Assembly (NCBI RefSeq): GCF_038502225.1
Contig: NC_091293.1
Location: 11,227,593 to 11,291,592 of the forward strand
Length of the DNA stretch: 64,000 nucleotides
Reading direction: 5' to 3'
DNA from: Cherax quadricarinatus
Lineage: Eukaryota > Arthropoda > Malacostraca > Decapoda > Parastacidae
Positions 56,551 to 64,000 of this stretch are shown piece after piece. The notes beneath the pieces are model-generated. The model was not told the origin of the DNA, did no database searches, and worked only from the letters and a program-made list of their open reading frames with translations. The position numbers and the translations under genes were made by a program. Every line of letters begins with the position of its first letter. The stretch's first letter is position 1.

Positions 56551-57112
56551 ATATAATTCATTCTGAGGAGGATAGCAATGAACTCCAAGAGGATTTGGAC
56601 AAATTAATGTCTTGGTCTGAAAAATGGCAGATGAAGTTCAATGTGGATAAGTGTAAGGTACTTGCCCTTGGAAATGAAAATAACCCTCGAAGCTATAAAC
56701 TAGGTGAAGTAGAGCTTGATCATACAGAATGTGAAAGAGACTTGGGAGTCATGGTAAGCAGAAATCTAAAGCCAAGACAGCAGTGCCTTAGTGTGCGCAA
56801 CAAGGCCAACAGATTACTTGGATTTATCTCAAGAAGTATAAGTAACAGAAGTCCAAAAGTTATTTTACAGCTCTATACATCACTAGTGAGGCCTCATTTA
56901 GATTATGCTGCTCAGTTTTGGTCCCCTTACTACAGGATGGACATAGACTCATTAGAGAACATACAGAGAAGAATGACTAAAATGATTTACTGTGTAAGGA
57001 ACCTCCCGTATGAAGATAGACTTAAAGCCTTAAATCTCCACTCTCTGGAGAGGCGTAGAATGAGGGGAGATATCATTGAAGTGTATAAGTGGATGACGGG
57101 CATAAACAAAGG
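56551..57112 (+). pseudogene. CR1-type LINE copy I, ORF2 thumb and C-terminal part
   Basis: GRYIIHSEEDSNELQEDLDKLMSWSEKWQMKFNVDKCKVLALG, ECERDLGVMVSRNLKPRQQCLSVRNKANRLLGFISRS, VRPHLDYAAQFWSPYYRMDIDSLENIQRRMTKMIYCVRNL and EDRLKALNLHSLERRRMRGDIIEVYKWMTGINKG are open in one frame. The upstream end is joined to copy H, and the downstream end is cut by another PLE-type terminus. Very close to copy A (12437-13045). Confidence 0.82.
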
Positions 57113-57190
57113 AACTAATGTGACATTTATTGTGGCAACGTTTCGCTCTCCAGGAGCTTTATCAAGGCATTACAAACAATGAACATCAAA
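57113..57190 (-). repeat. PLE-type terminus, further subfamily
   Basis: On the minus strand CCTTGATAAAGCTCCTGGAG, AGCGAAACGTTGCCACAATAAATGTCACATT. Stem GCUC/GAGC, GAAACGUU and AATAAA are in the usual order, but the core and stem I are not hammerhead-like. Confidence 0.45.
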
Positions 57191-57282
57191 AAGGGTATAC
57201 AATACCGACAGGTTGTTAGATAAGACACATATGCAACAGTTAGTTAGGTAAGACACATATGCAACAGTTAGGTATCTTTATT

Positions 57283-57321
57283 TCGAAACGTTTCGCCTAC
57301 ACAGTAGGCTTCTTCAGTCGA
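57283..57321 (-). ncRNA. hammerhead-like motif, subfamily 1
   Basis: Stem I UCGA/UCGA, stem II GCCUAC-UGU-GUAGGC. Confidence 0.6.
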
Positions 57322-57712
57322 GTACAGAAAAGTTGATAGAAGCAGAAGATACTTGAAGACGATGTAATCAGTCCATCTCCCTTAAAGTTTTGAGGTGGTC
57401 AGTCCCTCAGTCTGGAGAAGAGCATTGTTCCATGGTATGAAACAATATGGAGATGAAGTGATAGGATGGTGCTTTATATAGCGCCAGGAGGTGAGACGTA
57501 GGTCACTAGGAGAGGTAAGAACCCAGATGTTGGGAGGACAGGTCCCTCTCAAATCCAGCCGTTCTCACTAGTAGAGGTTTGTCGAAGTTGATTGTAGGTC
57601 TGTACCAAGATACCCTTGTGTTGCAGTGTCTGACAGATTGAACAATAAAATGGTATAAAATACCGACAGGTTGTTAGGTAAGACACATATGCAACAGTTA
57701 GGTATCTTTATT

Positions 57713-57751
57713 TCGAAACGTTTCGCCTACACAGTAGGCTTCTTCAGTCGA
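57713..57751 (-). ncRNA. hammerhead-like motif, subfamily 1
   Basis: Same as 57283-57321; second tandem unit. Confidence 0.6.
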
Positions 57752-58259
57752 GTACAGAAAAGTTGATAGAAGCAGAAGATACTTGAAGACGATGTAATCA
57801 GTCCATCACCCTTAAAGTTTTGAGGTGGTCAGTCCCTCAGTCTGGAGAAGAGCATTGTTCCATGGTATGAAACAATATGGAGATGAAGTGACAGGATGGT
57901 GCTTTATATAGCGCCAGGAGGTGAGACGTAGGTCACTAGGAGAGGTAAGAACCCAGATGTTGGGAGGACAGGTCCCTCTCAAATCCAGCCGTTCTCACTA
58001 GTAGAGGTTTGTCGAAGTTGATTGTAGGTCTGTACCAAGATACCTAACTGTTGCATATGTGTCTTACCTAACAACCTGTCGGTATTTTATACCATTTTAT
58101 TGTTCAATCTGTCAGACACTGCAACACAAGGGTATCTTGGTACAGACCTACAATCAACTTCGACAAACCTCTACTAGTGAGAACGGCTGGATTTGAGAGG
58201 GACCTGTCCTCCCAACATCTGGGTTCTTACCTCTCCTAGTGACCTACGTCTCACCTCCT

Positions 58260-58291
58260 GGCGCCTACACAGTAGGCTTCTTCAGTCGAGT
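58260..58291 (-). ncRNA. truncated hammerhead-like motif
   Basis: Stem II and the CUGAAGA core are present, but GAAA-CGUU is lost at a strand-switch junction (GGCGCCTACACAG). Confidence 0.5.
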
Positions 58292-58802
58292 ACAGAAAAG
58301 TTGATAGAAGCAGAAGATACTTGAAGACGATGTAATCAGTCCATCACCCTTAAAGTTTTGAGGTGGTCAGTCCCTCAGTCTGGAGAAGAGCATTGTTCCA
58401 TGGTATGAAACAATATGGAGATGAAGTGACAGGATGGTGCTTTATATAGCGCCAGGAGGTGAGACGTAGGTCACTAGGAGAGGTAAGAACCCAGATGTTG
58501 GGAGGACAGGTCCCTCTCAAATCCAGCCGTTCTCACTAGTAGAGGTTTGTCGAAGTTGACTGTAGGTCTGTACCAAGATACCTAACTGTTGCATATGTGT
58601 CTTACCTAACAACCTGTCGGTATTTTATACCATTTTATTGTTCAATCTGTCAGACACTGCAACACAAGGGTATCTTGGTACAGACCTACAATCAACTTCG
58701 ACAAACCTCTACTAGTGAGAACGGCTGGATTTGAGAGGGACCTGTCCTCCCAACATCTGGGTTCTTACCTCTCCTAGTGACCTACGTCTCACCTCCTGGC
58801 GC

Positions 58803-58810
58803 TATATAAA
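58803..58810 (+). promoter_or_regulatory. TATA-like box inside the 430-bp unit
   Basis: TATATAAA followed about 20-30 bases later by CCTGTCACTTCATC. It is conserved in every full unit of the array, so each unit could start its own transcript through the hammerhead motif. Confidence 0.5.
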
Positions 58811-58961
58811 GCACCATCCTGTCACTTCATCTCCATATTGTTTCATACCATGGAACAATGCTCTTCTCCAGACTGAGGGACTGACCACCTCAAAACTTTA
58901 AGGGTGATGGACTGATTACATCGTCTTCAAGTATCTTCTGCTTCTATCAACTTTTCTGTAC

Positions 58962-59000
58962 TCGACTGAAGAAGCCTACTGTGTAGGCGAAACGTTTCGA
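58962..59000 (+). ncRNA. hammerhead-like motif, subfamily 1
   Basis: Stem I UCGA/UCGA, stem II GCCUAC-UGU-GUAGGC, in a head-to-tail unit. Confidence 0.6.
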
Positions 59001-59391
59001 AATAAAGATACCTAACTGTTGCATATGTGTCTTACCTAACAACCTGTCGGTATTTTATACCATTTTATTGTTCAATCTGTCAGACACTGCAACACAAGGG
59101 TATCTTGGTACAGACCTACAATCAACTTCGACAAACCTCTACTAGTGAGAACGGCTGGATTTGAGAGGGACCTGTCCTCCCAACATCTGGGTTCTTACCT
59201 CTCCTAGTGACCTACGTCTCACCTCCTGGCGCTATATAAAGCACCATCCTGTCACTTCATCTCCATATTGTTTCATACCATGGAACAATGCTCTTCTCCA
59301 GACTGAGGGACTGACCACCTCAAAACTTTAAGGGTGATGGACTGATTACATCGTCTTCAAGTATCTTCTGCTTCTATCAACTTTTCTGTAC

Positions 59392-59430
59392 TCGACTGAA
59401 GAAGCCTACTGTGTAGGCGAAACGTTTCGA
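59392..59430 (+). ncRNA. hammerhead-like motif, subfamily 1
   Basis: Identical to 58962-59000, 430 bp downstream. Confidence 0.6.
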
Positions 59431-59506
59431 AATAAAGATACCTAACTGTTGCATATGTGTCTTACCTAACAACCTGTCGGTATTTTATACCATTTTAATG
59501 TTCATG

Positions 59507-59819
59507 CAACAGTTAGACAACTTTATTCCGAAACGTTTCGCCTACACAGTAGGCTTCTTCAGTCGAATACAGAAAGTAGGCAGGAACAGTAGAGATGTGA
59601 AGACGATGTAATCAGTCCATCACCCTTAAAGTCGTAGAATTTGAGGTTGTCAGTCCTTCGGCCTGGAGAAGTTCAGTTCCATAGTCAGGAACTATCTGAA
59701 GATCAAGCGACAGTGCGGAGACTTAAATACTGTCGGAAGGAGAGGTGCAGGGCAGCAGTAGTAGTAGCAGTAGCAGCAGTAGTAGTGAGAGGCCACTGAG
59801 AGGTCATGTCCCTCTCAGA
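59507..59819 (-). repeat. single arm of a subfamily 1b PLE-type unit
   Basis: CAACAGTTAGACAACTTTATTCC leads into a hammerhead-like motif, the GACGATGTAATCAGTCCATC block and a (GTA/GCA) trinucleotide stretch at about 59756-59787. It stops where CR1 copy E ends (59820). Confidence 0.75.
59527..59566 (-). ncRNA. hammerhead-like motif, subfamily 1b
   Basis: Stem I UCGA/UCGG, core CUGAAGA plus A, stem II GCCUAC-UGU-GUAGGC. Confidence 0.55.
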
Positions 59820-59972
59820 TAAGAACATAAGAACATAAGAAAGGAGGAACACTGCAGCAGGCCTGTTGGCCCATACTAGGCAGGTCCTTTACAATTCATC
59901 CCACTAACAAACATTTGACCAACCCAATTTTCAATGCTACCCAAGAAATAAGCTCTGATGTGCAAGTCCCTC
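59820..59972 (-). other. CR1 copy E 3' UTR and 8-bp tail
   Basis: Contains TGGGCCAACAGGCCTGCTGC on the minus strand, shared with the other CR1 3' UTRs here, and ends in GTTCTTAT repeats. Confidence 0.8.
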
Positions 59973-62909
59973 TCAAATCCAACCCTTCCCACTCATGTAT
60001 TTATCCAACCTAAATTTGAAACTACCCAAAGTCCTAGCCTCAATAACCCAACTAGGTAGACTGTTCCACTCATCAACTACCCTATTTCCAAACCAATACT
60101 TTCCTATGTCCTTTCTAAATCTAAACTTATCTAATTTAAATCCATTACTGCGGGTTCTCTTTTGGAGAGATATCCTCAAGACCTTGTTAATATCCCCTTT
60201 ATTAATACCTATCTTCCACTTATACACTTCGATCAGGTCTCCCCTCATTCTTCGTCTAACAAGTGAATGTAACTTAAGAGTCTTCAATCTTTCTTCATAA
60301 GGAAGATTTCTAATGCTATGTATTAGTTTAGTCATCCTACGCTGAATGTTTTCTAACGAATTTATGTCCATTCTGTAATATGGAGACCAGAATTGAGCTG
60401 CATAATCTAGGTGAGGCCTTACTAATGATGTATAAAGCTGCAGTATGACCTCTGGACTTCTGTTGCTTACACTTCTTGATATAAATCCCAGTAATCTATT
60501 TGCCTTATTACGTACGCTTAGGCATTGCTGTCTTGGTTTAAGGTTGCTGCTTACCATAACCCCTAAGTCCTTTTCGCAATCTGTATGGCTAAGTTCTACA
60601 TTATTTAACTTATAAGTGCTAGGGTTATAGACACTCCCGAGCTTCAGAACCTTGCATTTATCCACATTGAACTGCATCTGCCACTTTTCTGACCAAGAGT
60701 AGAGTTTGTCTAAATCCTCCTGAAGTTCCCTAACATCTACGTTTGAATCAATTATCCTACCTATCTTCGTGTCATCGGCGAATTTGCTCATATCACTAGC
60801 AATTCCTTCATCAAGATCATTGATATATATTATAAACAACAACGGGCCCAAGACTGATCCCTGTGGAACGCCACTTGTTACTGATCCCCACTCGGATTTA
60901 ACCCCATTTATGGACACTCTTTGCTTCCTGTCTGTGAGCCATGACTCGATCCACGAGAGCACCCTCCCCCCAATGCCATGAGCTGCTACTTTCTTCAACA
61001 GTCTTTGGTGCGGAACTCTATCAAATGCCTTACTAAAATCTAAGTAAACAATATCAAATTCTTTATCGTGGTCAACAGCCTCAAAAGCTTTACTGAAGAA
61101 AGTTAATAAATTAGTTAGACAAGACCGGCCTCTTGTGAATCCATGCTGAGTATCATTAATCAAGCTATGCTTATCGAGATGGCTTCTTATAATCTCAGCT
61201 ATAATTGACTCTAGCAACTTGCCTACAATTGAGGTCAGGCTTATTGGGCGGTAATTTGACGGTAACGACTTGTCCCCTGTTTTAAAAATAGGAATTACAT
61301 TAGCCATCTTCCACATATCAGACACTACACCTGTTTGAAGAGATAAATTAAAAATATTAGTTAATGGTTCACAGACTTCCATTTTGCATTCCTTAAGAAC
61401 CCTTGAAAAAACCTCATCAGGACCCGGTGACTTATTTTGCTTCAGTCGGTCTATCTGCTTCGCAACCATTTCACTAGTGACTGTGATGTTACATAATTTA
61501 TCTTCTTCTGATCCACTATAAAAATTAATTACCGGAATATTATTAGTGTCTTCCTGTGTAAAAACCGAGAGAAAATAATTATTTAAAATCGAGCACATTT
61601 CATTCTCTTTGTCAGTAAGATGCCCATAGTTATTTTTAAGGGGACCTATCTTATCTCTGACTTTTGTTCTATATACCTGGAAAAAACTTTTTGGATTAGT
61701 TTTAGAATCCCTAGCAACTTTAATTTCATAGTCCCTTTTAGCTTTTCTTATCCCCTTTTTAATGTCCCTCTTAATGTCAATATACAGATTCATAAGATGA
61801 CCCTCGCCTCTTTTGATACGCCTATAAATTCCTTTCTTAAGCCCTAGTAGATATTTCAGCCTATTATTCATCCATTTAGGGTCATTTCTATTTGATCTAA
61901 TTTCCTTATAAGGGATAAACGTTCTTTGAGCAGCATGTATTGTGTTCAGAAAACTGTCATATTGATAGCTCTCTTCGTTACCCCAGTCAACAGATGATAA
62001 GTGTTCTCTAAGCCCATCGTAATCTGCTAAGCGAAAATCTGGGACTGTTACTGAGTTATCCCTACTATCATACTTCCATTCAATTCTAAATGTAATTGAT
62101 TTGTGGTCGCTAGCACCCAGTTCCTCTGAAACTTCTAAATTATTAACAAGGGATTCATTGTTTGCCAGAACTAAGTCAAGCAGGTTATTTCCCCTTGTAG
62201 GTTCTGTCACAAACTGCTTCAAAAAACAATCCTGAACTACTTCTAAGAAATCGTATGATTCTAAATTCCCAGTCAAGAAATTCCAATCAATATGACTAAA
62301 GTTAAAGTCTCCTAGAATTACTACATTATCGTGCCTTGTGGCCCTAGCAATTTCCTCCCATAGTAGTCTCCCCTGGTCCCTATCTAAATTTGGGGGACGG
62401 TATATCACACCTAAAATTAATTTTTCATGCCCCTCTGAAAATTCTATCCAAACAGACTCTGTATGTGTTACTTCAGACTTAATACCCGTTTTTATGCAAC
62501 AGTTCAAGCGATCTCGGACATACAATGCCACCCCACCCCCCTTCCCGATACTTCTATCTACTTGGAACAATTTAAAACCCTGAATGTGACATTCTGCAGG
62601 CATGTCCCGACCTTTTGAATTAAACCACGTCTCAGTAATGGCAAATACATCTATGTTACCTGCACTAGCAACTAGTCTCAACTCGCCCATCTTATTCCTA
62701 GCACTGCGACTATTTGTGTAATAAACTTTTAATGACCCTCCTCTCTCTTTACCCTTCCTGCTTTTTTCTATTATTCCACTAAACTTATTACTGTCCTTGT
62801 CAATTAGTGCCACTGGCTTTCCAATATCCACCTCATTTTGCCTATTACTAGTTCTCCTAGTACTCATGTTACTACCCTGCGACTTCACAGTTTTCCCGCC
62901 AAAACCCAT
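59973..62909 (-). CDS. CR1 copy E ORF2: AP endonuclease and reverse transcriptase
   Basis: 978 residues, uninterrupted. Endonuclease at about 60-280: TETW (Glu 93), GDFNFSHIDWN (200-), NNLLDLVLAN (241-250) and SDHKS (267-). Linker with NDPKWMNNRLKYLLGLKKGIYRR. RT at about 490-760: NKSPGPDEVFSRVLKECK, VIPIFKTGDKSLPSNYRPISLTSIVGK, YLDFSKAFDRVPHQRLL (palm A, 622-630), [20 protein letters not shown] (B), KFADDTKIG (FADD about 710-713). Thumb and C-terminal region to DKYMSGKGWI. There is no RNase H, as expected for CR1. It nicks the target and copies its RNA at the nick. All expected catalytic residues are present. Confidence 0.95.
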   Translation of the reverse strand: MGFGGKTVKSQGSNMSTRRTSNRQNEVDIGKPVALIDKDSNKFSGIIEKSRKGKERGGSLKVYYTNSRSARNKMGELRLVASAGNIDVFAITETWFNSKGRDMPAECHIQGFKLFQVDRSIGKGGGVALYVRDRLNCCIKTGIKSEVTHTESVWIEFSEGHEKLILGVIYRPPNLDRDQGRLLWEEIARATRHDNVVILGDFNFSHIDWNFLTGNLESYDFLEVVQDCFLKQFVTEPTRGNNLLDLVLANNESLVNNLEVSEELGASDHKSITFRIEWKYDSRDNSVTVPDFRLADYDGLREHLSSVDWGNEESYQYDSFLNTIHAAQRTFIPYKEIRSNRNDPKWMNNRLKYLLGLKKGIYRRIKRGEGHLMNLYIDIKRDIKKGIRKAKRDYEIKVARDSKTNPKSFFQVYRTKVRDKIGPLKNNYGHLTDKENEMCSILNNYFLSVFTQEDTNNIPVINFYSGSEEDKLCNITVTSEMVAKQIDRLKQNKSPGPDEVFSRVLKECKMEVCEPLTNIFNLSLQTGVVSDMWKMANVIPIFKTGDKSLPSNYRPISLTSIVGKLLESIIAEIIRSHLDKHSLINDTQHGFTRGRSCLTNLLTFFSKAFEAVDHDKEFDIVYLDFSKAFDRVPHQRLLKKVAAHGIGGRVLSWIESWLTDRKQRVSINGVKSEWGSVTSGVPQGSVLGPLLFIIYINDLDEGIASDMSKFADDTKIGRIIDSNVDVRELQEDLDKLYSWSEKWQMQFNVDKCKVLKLGSVYNPSTYKLNNVELSHTDCEKDLGVMVSSNLKPRQQCLSVRNKANRLLGFISRSVSNRSPEVILQLYTSLVRPHLDYAAQFWSPYYRMDINSLENIQRRMTKLIHSIRNLPYEERLKTLKLHSLVRRRMRGDLIEVYKWKIGINKGDINKVLRISLQKRTRSNGFKLDKFRFRKDIGKYWFGNRVVDEWNSLPSWVIEARTLGSFKFRLDKYMSGKGWI

Positions 62910-62923
62910 ACCACTAACTATTC

Positions 62924-63889
62924 CTAGTTTAAAGACCTAACAGCTCCCTCCACTGCGTTGGCCAGTGCCCCCACCCCACACCTAGATAAGTGAACCCCAT
63001 CCCTGGCATACATGTCATTTCTGCCATAGAAGAGGTCCCAGTTGTCAATGAATGTTACCGCATTTTCCTTACAGTACTTGTCCAGCCAGCAATTGACACC
63101 AATTGCTCTGGACAACCATTCATTCCCAACTCCTCTCCTTGGCAAAATGCCACATATGACAGGTTTCCCACCCTTCCTCCTAATTATCTCTATTGCTGAC
63201 CTATACCTGCTAATCAGGTCCTCACTCCTACGTCTGCCAACATCGTTGCCTCCAGCACTGAGACAGATAATAGGATTGCTCCCATTACCTCTCATGATGT
63301 CATCCAGACGGCTAACAATATCCTTCATCCCAGCCCCAGGAAAACACACTCTCTGCCTCCTACTCCTATCCTTCAAACAGAATGCCCTATCCATGTACCT
63401 AATCTGGCTGTCCCCAACAACAACAATGTTTTTACCTTCCTTGGCGTCGTCCATCGTGCTGCTCCGAGTAGTCGACTCACATTCGCCAGGTAGCATTACA
63501 CCACTTGTAGAATTCGTCAAGACGTTCTCGATGGTCTTCGTTGGGGTTTCTAGGGATGTCTTACTCACGTCTGCCAATGCTTCTTTGGTGCTCGTTGTGG
63601 CATTCCCAGCAGAACACTCACATTCGTCCGGTAGCACCGAGAATGAGTTGGAAGTTTCCACGGTAGTCTTCTGGTTTCTCGTTGTTTCAGCCTCTCCAAC
63701 CGTTTTCTTGATCTTCAGCTTGGTTCCATGTTGCCCGGCCACTGACCAAGCTCCCCTCTTAACCTGGGGACTCACAACAGAAGGATTACTACGAATCCTC
63801 TTGTTCTCCTCCGTTAATCGCCGTATCTCCATCTTAGCAACTCTGAGCTCCTCTCTCAGCTGCTGGTAAAGTTGCTCAAGAGAAGGCAT
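62924..63889 (-). CDS. CR1 copy E ORF1: coiled coil and SGNH esterase
   Basis: 321 residues. Residues 1-34 form a heptad-rich coiled coil (LEQLYQQLREELRVAKM). About 40-150 are variable and Ser/Thr-rich. The SGNH hydrolase domain follows: VVVGDSQIRYMD (Ser 161), LSAGGNDVGRRRSED (GGND, 213-216), GILPRRGVGNEWLSRA, and MYARDGVHLSRCG (Asp 297, His 300). The four sequence blocks of the family are complete, unlike copies A-C. ORF2 starts 14 bases after the stop, so the two are likely translated from one RNA. The start is the Met in front of the coiled coil, shared with copies A and B. Confidence 0.93.
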   Translation of the reverse strand: MPSLEQLYQQLREELRVAKMEIRRLTEENKRIRSNPSVVSPQVKRGAWSVAGQHGTKLKIKKTVGEAETTRNQKTTVETSNSFSVLPDECECSAGNATTSTKEALADVSKTSLETPTKTIENVLTNSTSGVMLPGECESTTRSSTMDDAKEGKNIVVVGDSQIRYMDRAFCLKDRSRRQRVCFPGAGMKDIVSRLDDIMRGNGSNPIICLSAGGNDVGRRRSEDLISRYRSAIEIIRRKGGKPVICGILPRRGVGNEWLSRAIGVNCWLDKYCKENAVTFIDNWDLFYGRNDMYARDGVHLSRCGVGALANAVEGAVRSLN

Positions 63890-64000
63890 CCTGGTACAGA
63901 TTCACAGAGAGCACACAAATAGGTCTTCACAGAGCTAAGTACACGTCACCACTGAGCTAAGTACACGTCACCACTGAGCTAAGTACTCCCACGGGGTCAG
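63890..64000 (-). other. CR1 copy E 5' region with 22-bp monomers
   Basis: Three consecutive 22-bp units (GAGCTAAGTACACGTCACCA and two more bases) at about 63932-63985. The same monomer, twice, starts copy A at 16534-16577. Confidence 0.75.

Larger units (their letters stand above)
55204..56551 (+). mobile_element. CR1-type LINE copy H, C-terminal ORF2 in three pieces
   Basis: Pieces at 55204-55278 (YEDRLKALNLHSLERR), 55974-56125 (GDIIEVYKWMTGINKGDINKVLRVSNQVKTRNNGFKLDKFRFRKNIGKY) and 56463-56551 (GKYWFSNRVVDAWNNLPSRVIEARTLG). They are separated by two foldback insertions, each with its own target duplication, so the order of events can be read directly. Subfamily as copy A. Confidence 0.82.
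57191..59506. mobile_element. mosaic array of 430-bp hammerhead units (retrozyme-like)
   Basis: Two minus-strand units in tandem (hammerhead motifs 430 bp apart at 57283 and 57713), then a short plus segment (58041-58261), a minus segment (58262-58578) and two plus-strand units in tandem (58962 and 59392, again 430 bp apart). Each full unit holds a TATATAAA box (58803-58810 and 59233-59240 on plus; 57473-57480 and 57903-57910 on minus), a hammerhead-like motif about 160-185 bases downstream, AATAAAGATACC, and a GTCGGTATTTTATACC hairpin. There is no ORF. Confidence 0.85.
59820..63990 (-). mobile_element. CR1-type LINE copy E, both ORFs open
   Basis: A full-length-looking element: 5' region with three 22-bp monomers (63932-63985), ORF1 (63889-62924), a 14-bp spacer, ORF2 (62909-59973), 3' UTR and the 8-bp (GTTCTTAT)n tail at 59820-59838. 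No lesion was seen in either ORF, so this copy may be or recently have been active. It ends inside a PLE-type arm. Confidence 0.92.

Noticed and set aside
57113..57190. Counting this terminus as another hammerhead
   Set aside because: GAAACGUU and a GCUC/GAGC stem are present, but the CUGANGA core and a pairing stem I are not; listed only as a PLE-type terminus.

Overview
This window is repeat-dense eukaryotic DNA, most likely from an arthropod and probably a decapod crustacean. That reading rests on several CR1-type LINEs with SGNH-esterase ORF1s, Penelope-like elements (PLEs), an I-type LINE with RNase H, an (ATA)n-tailed dispersed repeat, and abundant GT/CT/AT microsatellites. No bacterial genes, rRNA, tRNA or (TTAGG)n telomere arrays were seen. 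The species assignment is inference. A 100-base run of N (22192-22291) marks an assembly gap.

Layout. 1-800: a LINE fragment broken by the 3' part of a PLE. 806-12136: an I-type LINE (gag with zinc knuckles, AP endonuclease, RT, RNase H) split inside its RT domain by a nearly complete LTR retrotransposon (4353-10332, 425-bp LTRs, 5-bp target duplication). The pol order of that element is PR-INT-RT-RNase H, as in the Gmr1-type group of Ty3/gypsy. 12137-22191: decayed CR1 copies on both strands, interrupted by a PLE and by a foldback element. 22553-24110: a 41/42-bp tandem repeat that reads as a 14-residue peptide repeat. 24969-25125 (minus): the only host-gene piece recognised, one apparent exon of a short-chain dehydrogenase with splice signals at both ends. 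25133-46190: about 21 kb of satellite DNA (10-bp, 28-bp and 18/20-bp units). 46191-64000: more CR1 LINEs, including one copy with both ORFs open (59820-63990, minus) and one broken only by a foldback insertion (47238-52258, minus).

The main unusual signal is a family of PLE-linked units scattered through the window. Each carries a hammerhead-ribozyme-like motif (CUGANGA, stem II, GAAA-CGUU), an AATAAA-like signal just downstream, and usually a small terminal hairpin of the form GTCGGT...ACCATT. At least 23 copies are visible. Stem I, stem II and the terminal hairpin all change sequence between subfamilies while keeping base pairing, so a structured RNA appears to have been selected. Many units are arranged as foldbacks flanked by 10-16 bp target duplications inside LINEs, inside a satellite and inside one another. 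One cluster (57191-59506) holds 430-bp head-to-tail units with an internal TATA-like box. Two decayed PLE ORFs (RT plus GIY-YIG, or GIY-YIG alone) carry the same motif downstream on the same strand, so PLE enzymes are the likely mobilising machinery. This resembles the published PLE hammerheads and retrozymes, but every copy has one extra nucleotide between the core and stem II, so self-cleavage cannot be assumed.
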